Assembly (NCBI RefSeq): GCF_963676735.1
Contig: NZ_OY781464.1
Span: 1,211,001 to 1,275,000, forward strand
Reading direction: 5' to 3'
Origin: an uncultured Draconibacterium sp.
GTDB taxonomy: Bacteria > Bacteroidota > Bacteroidia > Bacteroidales > Prolixibacteraceae
Length of the DNA stretch: 64,000 nucleotides
Shown: in pieces, positions 7,794 through 17,053 of the stretch
Layout: the number at the start of each line of letters is the position of its first letter
How positions within the stretch are numbered: the first letter of the stretch is position 1
The notes under the pieces: generated by a model
The model's database searches: none
The model's input: only the letters and a program-made list of their open reading frames with translations
Told to the model about the DNA's origin: nothing
Program-made: the position numbers and the translations under genes

Positions 7794-9770
7794 ATGCAAG
7801 CACCGGAACTTCTTTTACCCGTTGGAAACCCTGAATCGTTTTATGCTGCACTACGTGGTGGCGCCAATGCAATTTATTTGGGGTTAAAACAGTTTAATGC
7901 CCGCGGCAGGGCAAAAAACTTTACCAATGGACAGCTTGTAACCCTATTAAACGAAGCAAAAAAATACCAGGTTCAGGTTTATATTACTTTAAACACCGTA
8001 ATAAAAAATGCCGAATTACCGGAGCTGCTCGAGTATCTGAATTTTTTAAACCAGGCTGGAGTTAGCGCCGTAATTATTCAAGACTGGGGCGTTTATTTTA
8101 TTGCCCGATCTTACTTTCCTAAATTGGTATTGCACGCCAGTACGCAAATGGGAATTCATAACTCAACAGGTGCCAACTATGCCCATAAAAAAGGAATTGA
8201 ACGTGTGGTATTAGCCCGCGAATTAACCTTGTCAGAACTCACAAAAATTTGTAAAAAAAGCAAAGCCGAAACCGAAGTTTTTATTCATGGTGCTTTATGT
8301 TATTCGTTTTCAGGCATGTGTCTTTACAGTAGTTATGCGGGCGGTAGGGGAGCCAATCGTGGTTTGTGTACACAGCCTTGCCGTCGAAATTACAGTGCCG
8401 CCAAAAGCACTGATTACCTGTTTAATTTAAAAGATAACCAGTTAATCGACCTGGTGCCTCGATTTGGCAGAATGGGAGTAAGCAGTCTGAAAATCGAGGG
8501 TAGAATGAAATCGGGTGAATACAGTTTCCGGGTTGCAAAAGCGTATCGTCTGGCTCTTGATAGTCAGCAAAACATAAATGAAGCGAAGAAACTCCTTGCC
8601 CTTGATTTTGGACGTGAAAAAACGGCTTACTTTATGGGAAAGGATGTAAAATTAGCTATCTCTGACCGAACAGTTGCAGGCGTTTACCTGGGGCAGGTAA
8701 AACGTACCAGGGGCCAGTTGTTGTGGATAAGCTCGGAAATAGCAATTGAACCGGGGTTTCGTTTGCGCTTTCATGTTGCCAATGCCGATAAACAACAAAC
8801 CATTAAGGTTAAAGAGGTAATAGAAGAAGATGGTCTTTTCAGGATAAATACCGATGGAAAACAAATAAAAAACAACAGCGAGGTATATTTATCGGGCATT
8901 AACGATGTAAAATTTCCTTCAAAGCTCGACGAGTCAAAAGATAACTTCAGGCAACTGAAATTTGGACATAAACAAAAGATATTGAATGCTTTAAAAGCTA
9001 AAAATACCATTGGGAGGGACGAGTTTTTCTTTCGTATAAACTCGATGGAGTGGCTTAAAAAGATGAACCTCAATGAAATGGATGGTTTATTTTTATCATT
9101 CTCGAAAATTACATGGAGTAGGTTTGATCCGGAATTGCCATTTATTCAAAAGTTTAGGGATAAGATTTACGTGGAACTTCCTAAATTTATTCAACAGGAT
9201 GCTATACAGTTTTATCGCGAACTGATTGCACGCATGGTCAAAAGTGGGATTCGTAGTTTTGTTATCAGTCATTTGTCGCAAAAAGAGCTAATACCTCCAA
9301 AATGTAAAATAGTTTGCAACGAGAATGTGTATGTTTTTAACGATGCAGCAGCCACTTTTTTGAAAAATGAAGGCGTAGCATTGTTTTCTTACCCGCAAGA
9401 AATTGATTTTGAAACCATGTTTTCACTAACGCATAAAGATGGAATTGTACCGGTTTATTTCTATCCCGAACTTTTTTATTCGAGAATGCCTGTGCAAATT
9501 GATGGAACAGAGGCGGAATTGATTGATGATATGAAAATTAAGCTGAAACGATTCAGACGAAATGGCATTACATCAATAGTGCCACGTATTCCGGTATCTA
9601 TTTCGCAATCGAAAAATAAATTAAGAAAAAATGGATTTTACCGATACCTGATAGACTTGAGCTATGAACCAGTCTCAAAACACCGCGCAAAAACCATAAA
9701 AAGCCGGGTGCTTCGTTCGGAGCAAATTCAACCTTCAAATACCTTTAATTTTAATAAGGGACTGAAGTAG
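7794..9770 (+). CDS. Peptidase U32 family protein, RlhA-like RNA hydroxylation factor
   Basis: 658 residues. The N-terminal TIM-barrel-like part begins with APELLLPVGNPESF. The U32 signature is present at ~162-180 (EVFIHGALCYSFSGMCLYS), followed by NRGLCTQPCRR with the further conserved cysteines. A C-terminal region from ~375 on corresponds to the DUF3656-type extension of long U32 proteins. E. coli RlhA (about 650 residues) has this size and layout and is needed for hydroxylation of 23S rRNA C2501; shorter paralogues (TrhP) act on tRNA wobble uridine. RlhA-like function is therefore more likely than true collagenase activity. The four Cys are thought to bind an FeS cluster, with prephenate as a partner substrate. 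Confidence 0.85.
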   Translation: MQAPELLLPVGNPESFYAALRGGANAIYLGLKQFNARGRAKNFTNGQLVTLLNEAKKYQVQVYITLNTVIKNAELPELLEYLNFLNQAGVSAVIIQDWGVYFIARSYFPKLVLHASTQMGIHNSTGANYAHKKGIERVVLARELTLSELTKICKKSKAETEVFIHGALCYSFSGMCLYSSYAGGRGANRGLCTQPCRRNYSAAKSTDYLFNLKDNQLIDLVPRFGRMGVSSLKIEGRMKSGEYSFRVAKAYRLALDSQQNINEAKKLLALDFGREKTAYFMGKDVKLAISDRTVAGVYLGQVKRTRGQLLWISSEIAIEPGFRLRFHVANADKQQTIKVKEVIEEDGLFRINTDGKQIKNNSEVYLSGINDVKFPSKLDESKDNFRQLKFGHKQKILNALKAKNTIGRDEFFFRINSMEWLKKMNLNEMDGLFLSFSKITWSRFDPELPFIQKFRDKIYVELPKFIQQDAIQFYRELIARMVKSGIRSFVISHLSQKELIPPKCKIVCNENVYVFNDAAATFLKNEGVALFSYPQEIDFETMFSLTHKDGIVPVYFYPELFYSRMPVQIDGTEAELIDDMKIKLKRFRRNGITSIVPRIPVSISQSKNKLRKNGFYRYLIDLSYEPVSKHRAKTIKSRVLRSEQIQPSNTFNFNKGLK

Positions 9771-9820
9771 TTTATTGCATTCCTTTGTTCTTATAAAAAA
9801 GCTGAAAGTATAAACGCAGA

Positions 9821-9854
9821 AAAAAAGCAGGTTCGATATGGAACCTGCTTTTTT
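9821..9854. terminator. Bidirectional terminator between U32 gene and rho
   Basis: A perfect inverted repeat, AAAAAAGCAGGTTC / GAACCTGCTTTTTT, with a six-base loop (9835-9840). It supplies a U-tract on both strands and lies between two converging genes, so it can end both transcripts. Confidence 0.92.
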
Positions 9855-9875
9855 ATATAATTGTTTTGTTAATTA

Positions 9876-11711
9876 TTAACCATCGTTCATCGATGTAAGG
9901 AATTCTTCGATCCCCGAAGTACGCATCAGCCTTGTTTTCATGAATTCCATTGCTTCCAACGAATTCATATCCCCCAGGTAATTACGCAATATCCACAGTT
10001 TGTCGAGAATATCTTTTGAGAACAGCAAGTCTTCGCGTCGAGTACTTGATGTAGGAATATCCACAGATGGGAAAATACGTTTGTTCGACAGTTTGCGGTC
10101 GAGTTGTAATTCCATGTTACCGGTACCCTTAAATTCTTCAAAAATCACTTCATCCATTTTTGAACCGGTCTCAGTAAGTGCCGTTGCCAGAATAGTTAAA
10201 GATCCACCTTCTTCAATGTTACGGGCCGCACCAAAGAAACGTTTTGGTTTGTGCAGAGCATTGGCATCAACACCACCCGAAAGCACCTTACCCGATGCCG
10301 GCTGCACTGTATTGTATGCGCGTGCCAGACGAGTAATTGAATCCAGCAGGATTACCACATCGTGTCCACATTCTGTGAGTCGTTTTGCTTTATCGAGTAC
10401 AATGTTGGCCACTTTTACGTGTTTATCGGCGGGTTCGTCAAACGTTGACGCAATTACTTCGGCATGTACACTTCTGGCCATATCTGTTACTTCTTCCGGG
10501 CGTTCATCAATAAGTAGCACAATCATGTATACTTCCGGATGATTGGCAGCTATGGCGTTAGCTATTTCTTTAAGTAATACCGTTTTACCGGTTTTAGGTT
10601 GGGCAACAATTAAACCACGTTGCCCTTTACCAATTGGCGCAAACATATCAACAATCCGCGTTGAAATATTGTCGTGGCCATTTCCCGTTAGGTTGAATTT
10701 CTCGTCAGGGAACAATGGTGTTAAATGATCAAATGGTACGCGATCACGGATGTACTCCGGGCTGCGGCCATTAATTTCAAGTACTTTAATTAAGGGGAAA
10801 TATTTTTCACCTTCTTTGGGCGGACGAACAGTTCCTTTAACGGTGTCGCCGGTTTTTAACCCAAAAAGCTTTATTTGCGATTGCGAAACATAAATATCAT
10901 CTGGCGAATTCAGGTAGTTGTAATCTGAAGAGCGAAGAAATCCGTAACCATCTTGTAAAATTTCCAGCACACCGGTGTTGTTTATAATTCCCTCAAACTC
11001 AAATTGGCGGTTTTTCTGGCGATTACCTTGCTGCTGGTTTTGCTGATTTTGTTGTTGGTTTTGATTCCTGTTTTGCTGACGTGGCCTGTCATCTTTATGC
11101 CCGCCGTGTTGTCTTTGCTGGCTCTTTTGCTGCACAGGTCGTTGTTGTTGTGGTTGCTGTTGCTGTTGTTCTTTTTCTTTGGGTTGATTTGTGGCTGGTG
11201 CAACTTTTTGCTCACGGTTTGGTTTTTCGGCTTCCTGGTTCTGAACAGCTTTCTTTTCTTCAGCTTGAGGAGCCGGCTGAGGGGCTGCCTGTTGCTGTTT
11301 GTCATCTGTTTTTTCGCGGTTAAAACCTTTAATTATAGCTTTAATCTGCTCCTGACGCGACTGAACATTATCTTCTTTTTTATCGGCTTGTTTTTTCTTC
11401 GGACCCGAGCCAACTTTTTCGCGTTTTACCGTTTCAACCCGTTGACGAGGTCTTTTCGAACGGCGTGGCTCATCGTTGCCTTGATCGCTTTGTTCGGCTT
11501 GTTTTTTTCGAATACCTAAAACACCTTTTTCTTCCTTTTTGGGAGTATTCTTTTGTCCTTTTTTCTCTGCCTCTAAAACGGCCTGAGTGTCCAGTATTTT
11601 ATATATAAGATCCTGTTTCTTGTAGGATTCTACACGTTTAATTTTGAGCTCTTTAGCGATCTCTTTTAATTCAGGAACAAGTTTCTTGTTCAATTCTAAA
11701 ATATCGTACAT
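9876..11711 (-). CDS. rho: Transcription termination factor Rho with long disordered insertion
   Basis: 611 residues against about 420 in E. coli. Order: Rho N-terminal helical SAP-like domain (~1-45); a low-complexity segment rich in Gln, Asn, Lys, Arg and Pro (~47-237); the cold-shock-like RNA-binding domain (~240-310, GYGFLRSSDYNYL); then the RecA-type ATPase with Walker A QPKTGKT (371-377), Walker B VVILLD (452-457) and the arginine-rich end. It is an RNA-dependent hexameric helicase that ends transcription. Bacteroidota Rho proteins carry such insertions; in Bacteroides thetaiotaomicron the disordered region has been linked to phase separation. Long polar runs such as Q5-Q3 tracts make this stretch compositionally odd. 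Rho is monocistronic here, with a shared terminator at its 3' end. Confidence 0.97.
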   Translation of the reverse strand: MYDILELNKKLVPELKEIAKELKIKRVESYKKQDLIYKILDTQAVLEAEKKGQKNTPKKEEKGVLGIRKKQAEQSDQGNDEPRRSKRPRQRVETVKREKVGSGPKKKQADKKEDNVQSRQEQIKAIIKGFNREKTDDKQQQAAPQPAPQAEEKKAVQNQEAEKPNREQKVAPATNQPKEKEQQQQQPQQQRPVQQKSQQRQHGGHKDDRPRQQNRNQNQQQNQQNQQQGNRQKNRQFEFEGIINNTGVLEILQDGYGFLRSSDYNYLNSPDDIYVSQSQIKLFGLKTGDTVKGTVRPPKEGEKYFPLIKVLEINGRSPEYIRDRVPFDHLTPLFPDEKFNLTGNGHDNISTRIVDMFAPIGKGQRGLIVAQPKTGKTVLLKEIANAIAANHPEVYMIVLLIDERPEEVTDMARSVHAEVIASTFDEPADKHVKVANIVLDKAKRLTECGHDVVILLDSITRLARAYNTVQPASGKVLSGGVDANALHKPKRFFGAARNIEEGGSLTILATALTETGSKMDEVIFEEFKGTGNMELQLDRKLSNKRIFPSVDIPTSSTRREDLLFSKDILDKLWILRNYLGDMNSLEAMEFMKTRLMRTSGIEEFLTSMNDG

Positions 11712-12044
11712 ATATTAATGTTATAACTTTTTCTCGATTAATAATTGTTGAAAAATTCTTGGAACAATTGCCGAGGAGAGTGATTTCTGATGAAATCGAG
11801 TGCAAGTATAAATAAATACCTGCTTGTAAACAAAAAATTGATTCTATTTTTTCTCCCTATCTGTTATTTTTAAGTAAAATTAAATGTTTTGAAATTTCTT
11901 TCAAAAATATTGTGCTAAAACATTAGCATTAAACTGAGCTGAAATTGTTGATTGTAAATACTATACGTTTAATACCCTTAAATTGTTTAGGTTTTTCTGA
12001 AAAGACTTTATTTAAACATCAGATTAGTAAATGTAAGCAAGTAT
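11712..12044 (-). other. Intergenic leader region of rho
   Basis: No gene of credible size is visible in these 333 bases. On the minus strand TATTTTTG (plus-strand 11902-11909) fits a -7 element and would give rho an untranslated leader of roughly 185 bases. A small inverted repeat, AATTGTT / AACAATT (around 11746-11772), lies in that leader. Rho is autoregulated in several bacteria, so a long leader is plausible, but nothing here proves it. Confidence 0.35.
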
Positions 12045-12638
12045 TTATTTAATTCCAACAAGGCGGATTACAGATGAAATGCCTTGATGAAAGGCACCTT
12101 CGTTGAGTTGGGTTTCGGTTTCAGTAATCGACAAAGATGAAAAATTCGCAAAATCACTTTTTAACTCCTTTTTGCTGAATAGAAAGTCTATATCTCTTGG
12201 GCCACCTGTGTTTTTACTAATTTGTTCTTTTGAGAAGGCTTCTAATATAATTGAACCGCCTGGTTTCAGAAAAGAGGCTAATTTCCGGTGCACATTTTCT
12301 CTCATCTTTCCTGGCATGTGTGCAAATGTCAAACACAAACAGTCGAAATAGTCTTGCTCAAACGAAACATTTTGATAGTCGCTGATAATATAGTTGATTG
12401 AAACATTATGTTCACTTGCAAGTCGGTTTGCTTTCTTATTTCCTTTTATACTCGGATCAAAAGCGGTTACATCCCAACCCAGTTTAGCAGCAAAAACAGC
12501 ATTTCGGCCTTCTCCTTCAGCAGGAAACAGCGCCTTTCCGGGGGGTAATTCTAGTATATTTTGTTTGTAATATTCGTTAGGCTCTATTCCATAGGCATAC
12601 TCCGTACTGCTATAACGTTCATCCCAAAAGTTATTCAT
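12045..12638 (-). CDS. Class I SAM-dependent methyltransferase, TehB-like
   Basis: 197 residues. The opening FWDERYSSTEYAYGIEPNEY is typical of the small TehB/thiopurine-type methyltransferases. Motif I is ALFPAEGEGRNAVFAA (~36-51), the acidic end of strand 2 is VTAFDPS (~57-63), and motif IV is FDCLCLTFAHM. The C-terminal half has FLKPGGSIILEAF. The substrate is unknown; members act on tellurite, thiols or small molecules. The divergent motif I (PAEGEG rather than DLGCGEG) is common in this subgroup. It is 50 bases downstream of the lipoprotein gene on the same strand. Confidence 0.82.
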   Translation of the reverse strand: MNNFWDERYSSTEYAYGIEPNEYYKQNILELPPGKALFPAEGEGRNAVFAAKLGWDVTAFDPSIKGNKKANRLASEHNVSINYIISDYQNVSFEQDYFDCLCLTFAHMPGKMRENVHRKLASFLKPGGSIILEAFSKEQISKNTGGPRDIDFLFSKKELKSDFANFSSLSITETETQLNEGAFHQGISSVIRLVGIK

Positions 12639-12688
12639 AAAAATGTTTTTTCAGAAAGAACACTTTTATTTGGGAATGGTTGACTTTT

Positions 12689-13624
12689 TTACTGCCAATT
12701 TTTATTTGTGGAGCAAAACTGAACCTTTAGTTCAATTAAATAATAGGGGTAATTGTTATCAATACTAATAAAGTATGGTGGTTCTTGTGGCTGAAATTGT
12801 GGAGCACCAGAATAAATGAGCGTGCCGGATTCGGTAGAGGTGTTAAGACCAAAGGCATGTACTTCAGGTGTTTCGCCGGAGAACATCCAGTCTTGTTTAA
12901 AATCAAAGTAAATATTTCCGGACCTTATAATTACATTGCCAATGTTTTCTCCATTATCAGCATAAATAGCCTGAGCTGTTAACAGAGATCTTTGTACAAG
13001 GTTTTTCTCATTAATTGGAGCACCACAGTATGCCCTATGTGCAAAGCAACCTCCACTGGCAAATGGGTGACAGCATACAAACATGGAATACGTACCCCAT
13101 CTGTTTTCATTAAAAGATATTCCTGCACTCCAAACTGAAATTGATTCGTTGGTTTCATTATCGTTAAAAATGGCATGGGCAAACAGGTAAATAGCTTTGC
13201 CTTCGAGTAACATTTCAGGTATATGGTAAATATCGGCAAGCTTAATGTTAAAAATATCAATGTTTTTTCCCTCAGCTTTATAAGTAAATTTACCCGGAAC
13301 CGGTATCTTTTGTTTGTTTTGTGGAACTTGTTCCGGATCGGTTCCTGCCCACAGATGAACTTCGGAGATGCTATATTTATTTAATGTTGAAAATTGGATG
13401 TTAACTGAGGTACTATTGTTCGAAACCAACAGAAAACCTACGTCCTTATTTATTGCAGAACGTAAGGGAATTGCTACCGGATCGCAAATTGATTGAAAGT
13501 TGTTTGGAGAACTTTTCAAAAGCACTCTATCGGGTGCTGTGGGAATTATCTCCTCATAGTAACACCCTCCAACTAGTGTGATAAGTACCAGAGCTAATAA
13601 AATAAATTCTTTCCCTTTTTTCAT
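12689..13624 (-). CDS. Putative lipoprotein of unknown function
   Basis: 311 residues from the start at 13624, chosen because MKKGKEFILLALVLITLVGGC then forms a lipoprotein signal with lipobox VGGC (Cys ~21); the upstream extension to 13663 would add 13 charged residues. The following YYEE acid-rich stretch is a plausible Bacteroidota lipoprotein export signal. The mature part contains a Cys-rich patch, FVCCHPFASGGCFAHRAYC (~180-200), and beta-rich segments. A similarity to secreted proteins that mention water or vapour-like physical patterns is not evident, and I recognise no family. It probably sits in the outer membrane. Confidence 0.6.
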   Translation of the reverse strand: MKKGKEFILLALVLITLVGGCYYEEIIPTAPDRVLLKSSPNNFQSICDPVAIPLRSAINKDVGFLLVSNNSTSVNIQFSTLNKYSISEVHLWAGTDPEQVPQNKQKIPVPGKFTYKAEGKNIDIFNIKLADIYHIPEMLLEGKAIYLFAHAIFNDNETNESISVWSAGISFNENRWGTYSMFVCCHPFASGGCFAHRAYCGAPINEKNLVQRSLLTAQAIYADNGENIGNVIIRSGNIYFDFKQDWMFSGETPEVHAFGLNTSTESGTLIYSGAPQFQPQEPPYFISIDNNYPYYLIELKVQFCSTNKNWQ

Positions 13625-14041
13625 GATGCTGTGTTTTTTTGTCTTTTTTTCAACAGGGTACATCCCTGATTTGTAATTCTATTGGGGTTTAATAAGCTCA
13701 TGGAAATAACCAGGACTATTTTTGTTGAATCAACAAAAAATTGTCTTTTTTAAGCGTCCCGGAAAAAAGACATTTATTTCATCAATGCTGCAATTTCCTA
13801 ATTTGACCAATAAACTGATAAAAAAGATAGGGTATAAAACTATGGTTCTTTGAGTGTTGATTGTTAAGTTGTTAACAATGGTGTTTGATAACTCGGGAAT
13901 AGTAGGTGAAAGCCAGAATTAGCAGACCGTTTAGAGATATGGAGAATAGTAAATATTTATAGAATTGTTGAAATATATTGTTAAAATCAATGTTGTAGCT
14001 TAACTAAAATAAGAGTATGTTGACAAAATAAGTAGTGCTAT
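13625..14041. other. Intergenic region, 417 bases
   Basis: AT-rich with no supported gene. It separates the end of the FAD/FeS dehydrogenase from the lipoprotein gene, both on the minus strand. It holds one terminator-like hairpin (listed separately) and the unmarked promoter of the lipoprotein gene. Confidence 0.5.
13742..13772 (-). terminator. Terminator-like hairpin
   Basis: TGTCTTTTTT and AAAAAAGACA pair perfectly around an 11-base loop. On the minus strand the stem is followed by ATTTTTTG. It could end transcripts from the dehydrogenase gene, though it stands some 270 bases past its stop. Confidence 0.5.
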
Positions 14042-16969
14042 CTACAATTGTTTAAGTGCTCCATACAGCACCTCAACCGGGTGTAGGGCTGTTCTTCCCG
14101 TACCATCTTTTATATGATGACGGCACGAAGTTCCGGGAGCTGAAATGATATAATCGTTTTTTGCTTCGCGAACTGCAGGAAAAAGAACCAGTTCGCCAAT
14201 TTGCATGGAAAGTTCGTAATGCTCTTTTTCGTAACCAAACGAGCCGGCCATCCCACAACAACCCGAAGGAATCTCGCGCACAAAATAGTTTTTTGGTAAC
14301 GACAACATTTTTTTCGACGGTTCGGTTGATGCCACTGCTTTTTGCTGGCAATGACCGTGCAATAAAATGTGTTGTTCTTCGGTGGTAAAAGTCTCTTCCT
14401 TTATGTTTCCTTTTTCTATTTCAGCGCTTATAAATTCCTCAAAAAGAAGAGCATTCTTTGCCAATATTTTTGCTGCAGGCTGCAGTTCTTTGTCAACCAA
14501 TTCCGGGTACTCATCGCGGAAAGCCAGAATAGCCGAAGGTTCAATTCCAACCAGCGGTTTTTCGTCTGTGATAACATCTTTCAAAATATTTATATTTTCA
14601 GTAGCCACTTTTTTCGAAGTGCGCACCAGGCCTTTTGAAAGAAAGGTGCGCCCGCTTTCTTTGGTTATTGGAATTTTAACCTCGTAGCCCAGTTTTGTTA
14701 ACAATAAAATAGCTTTAATGCCAATGTCGCTTTCGTTGTAGTTGGTAAATTCGTCGTTAAATAAATATATGGTTCCAATTTTCGGCTTGTCGGGCTGGGG
14801 TATACCTTTTCCAATCCATTTGTTTAGCGTTAATTTTGAAAGTGACGGAACGTTACGTTTAGTGGAAAAACCAATGCTACTTTTAAGTAATGATGTATTC
14901 ATTATAAAATTTGAAACCGGACGAAATGCCATTGCCAGTTTGTTGAGGCGTGGCAGGTAGGCAATTAGTTTTGAGCGCAATGGAATGCCGTGTATGTCGT
15001 AATAATTCTGCAGGAATTCGGCTTTAAGTTTAGCCATATCAACGTTGCTTGGGCATTCGCTTTTACATGCTTTGCATGCTATGCACAGGCTCAGAATATC
15101 ATAGATTTCTTTCTGATCGAAAAGCTTTTCTTTTTCGTTGTTATACAGGAATTCGCGTAAAATATTGGCGCGTCCCCGCGTACTTTTGTCTTCATCGCGG
15201 GTAGCCATAAAAGTAGGGCAGAGGGTACCCCCTACGAGTTCACTTTTGCGGCAGTCGCCCGATCCGTTACATTTTTCTATGCTTCGGAAATAGCCTTTAT
15301 TATTCGAAAAATCGAAAACTGTTTCGGGCTCTGGAATTGGTTTGCCGGGTATTACCCGCAGGTTTTCGGTTATTGGTGGCGTATCAACAATTTTTCCGGG
15401 ATTAAATATATTTTCCGGGTCCCAGCTTCTTTTTACTGATTTTACAAGTTCGTAGCATTGTTCTCCCAACATAAACGGGATAAACTTTCCTCTAACGCGG
15501 CCATCGCCGTGTTCTCCACTCATCGATCCCTTGTATTTTTTTACCAATTTGGCAGTTTCGTTCATCAAGGTATCAAAAATCTCAACATCCTTCGGATCTT
15601 TAAAATTAATTAGCGGGCGGAAATGAATTTCGCCGGTAGCAATGTGCGCATAAAATACGCTGTCCAAGCCTAGTTTTTTCAGAACAACTTTTATGTCGGC
15701 AACATAATCGGGCAGGTATTCAGGGTGTACGGCAGTGTCTTCAATTCCGGGGACACCTTTTCTATCACCAGGTATATTCGATAATAATCCTAAGCCGGCG
15801 GTACGCAAGGCCCACACCCGTTTTATTTTATCCGCACCAGTTACCAGCGGGTAATGATAGCCTAATCCTGCAGCTTTTAGTTCATTTTCAAGGGCTTCGG
15901 CGGTTTCCTTTAATTCTGTTTCAGTTTCAAAAGAAAACTCAATCATCAGCATTGCTCCGGGATCTCCTTCTACGAAAAAGCGGTTTTTGGTTTGTTCTAT
16001 ATTTTGTTTAGCCGCTTGCATTACCGGATCGTCCATTAACTCAATGGCTGTAGGGTTGTATTTTAGGGCAATCAGGTTCGCCTGCAACGATTCTTCCAGC
16101 GTTTCGAAATGCGCACATACCAAGCCTTTAAATTTTGGTGGAAGAGGAATTACATTGAGTTTTATTTTAGTGGAAAAGGCCAGGGTACCTTCAGAGCCGG
16201 CCAACAGTTTACAAAAATTGAATTTTTTGCCGTTTTGGGTAAACGGATCAGTATGAACCAATTCATCAATGGCATAGCCCATGTTGCGCCGGGTTAGTTT
16301 AGGGTCGGGAAAATTGTTTCGTATTTCTTTCTGATTAGCAGTGTTGGAAAGCAGCTCATTAATTTTGGAGTAAATGGCCGTTTCCATTGGGTTGGAATTA
16401 TCGCTTATTTTTTGCTGAAACTCCTCTGTGGTGAGCGCTTTAAAAGTGGTTTCCGAGCCATCAGAAAGTATAGCATCAACCTCCAAAACGTGTTCACGAA
16501 CACTTCCGTAGGCTAAGGAGTGCAATCCGCATGAATTGTTTCCTAACATTCCGCCAAGCACACAACGGTTAGCAGTTGAGGTTTCAGGGCCAAATTGTAA
16601 ACCGTGTCTGGCCAAAAACAAGTTGAGTTCGGCCAGCACAACTCCCGGTTCTACAATAACGTATTGTTCTTGCCGGTTGAATTCCAGAATTCTATTCATG
16701 TATTTCGACACGTCTACCACAATTCCATTTCCAACCACTTGCCCGGCCAGGGAGGTGCCGGCACCTCGAGGAATGATGTTGGTTTTATTTTCTTTTGCAA
16801 AGGCGATGATCTTCTTGACATCATCTGCATTTTTGGGTTTGGTAACAGCCAATGGCAGCTCCTTGTATTGCGATGCATCAGTTGAATAGAGTACGCGTTG
16901 TACCTTGTCGATAAAAAGGTCGCCGCAAAGTTGGGCTTTAAGTTGGTTGAATTTGTCAATAGGTATCAT
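14042..16969 (-). CDS. FAD-linked oxidase fused to 4Fe-4S/CCG domains, YdiJ-like D-2-hydroxyglutarate dehydrogenase
   Basis: 975 residues. A FAD-binding type 4 domain (~30-190) carries PRGAGTSLAGQVVG and GNNSCGLHSL. The FAD-oxidase C-terminal domain (~230-530) contains GEHGDGRVRG (485-494). Iron-sulfur cysteines follow: C567, C573, C584 and the tight cluster C629, C632, C635, C639 (CIACKACKSECP). A CCG-type domain at the end shows GHCQQKAV and SGCCGMAGSFG. The architecture equals a GlcD-GlpC fusion, as in E. coli YdiJ, which oxidises D-2-hydroxyglutarate. Lactate or another D-2-hydroxyacid is possible. Electrons probably go to a quinone. It appears monocistronic. Confidence 0.87.
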   Translation of the reverse strand: MIPIDKFNQLKAQLCGDLFIDKVQRVLYSTDASQYKELPLAVTKPKNADDVKKIIAFAKENKTNIIPRGAGTSLAGQVVGNGIVVDVSKYMNRILEFNRQEQYVIVEPGVVLAELNLFLARHGLQFGPETSTANRCVLGGMLGNNSCGLHSLAYGSVREHVLEVDAILSDGSETTFKALTTEEFQQKISDNSNPMETAIYSKINELLSNTANQKEIRNNFPDPKLTRRNMGYAIDELVHTDPFTQNGKKFNFCKLLAGSEGTLAFSTKIKLNVIPLPPKFKGLVCAHFETLEESLQANLIALKYNPTAIELMDDPVMQAAKQNIEQTKNRFFVEGDPGAMLMIEFSFETETELKETAEALENELKAAGLGYHYPLVTGADKIKRVWALRTAGLGLLSNIPGDRKGVPGIEDTAVHPEYLPDYVADIKVVLKKLGLDSVFYAHIATGEIHFRPLINFKDPKDVEIFDTLMNETAKLVKKYKGSMSGEHGDGRVRGKFIPFMLGEQCYELVKSVKRSWDPENIFNPGKIVDTPPITENLRVIPGKPIPEPETVFDFSNNKGYFRSIEKCNGSGDCRKSELVGGTLCPTFMATRDEDKSTRGRANILREFLYNNEKEKLFDQKEIYDILSLCIACKACKSECPSNVDMAKLKAEFLQNYYDIHGIPLRSKLIAYLPRLNKLAMAFRPVSNFIMNTSLLKSSIGFSTKRNVPSLSKLTLNKWIGKGIPQPDKPKIGTIYLFNDEFTNYNESDIGIKAILLLTKLGYEVKIPITKESGRTFLSKGLVRTSKKVATENINILKDVITDEKPLVGIEPSAILAFRDEYPELVDKELQPAAKILAKNALLFEEFISAEIEKGNIKEETFTTEEQHILLHGHCQQKAVASTEPSKKMLSLPKNYFVREIPSGCCGMAGSFGYEKEHYELSMQIGELVLFPAVREAKNDYIISAPGTSCRHHIKDGTGRTALHPVEVLYGALKQL

Positions 16970-17053
16970 ATCGGTTGCAAAAAAACAAATTTAGCAATAC
17001 TTTATAATTTGTAATACAAATTAGTTAAGGAGGTATTTTTTTAGTTTGGTGCT

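Noticed and set aside
10000..10542. 180-codon plus-strand frame
   Set aside because: It lies antisense within the Rho ATPase region, with no domain or plausible start context.
11004..11519. Long hydrophobic plus-strand frame opposite rho
   Set aside because: It is the antisense shadow of the Gln/Lys-rich insertion of Rho; Leu/Phe runs arise from the reverse of CAG/AAA codons.
16536..16889. Plus-strand frame of 117 codons
   Set aside because: Antisense to the FAD-binding domain of the dehydrogenase; amino acid composition is not protein-like.
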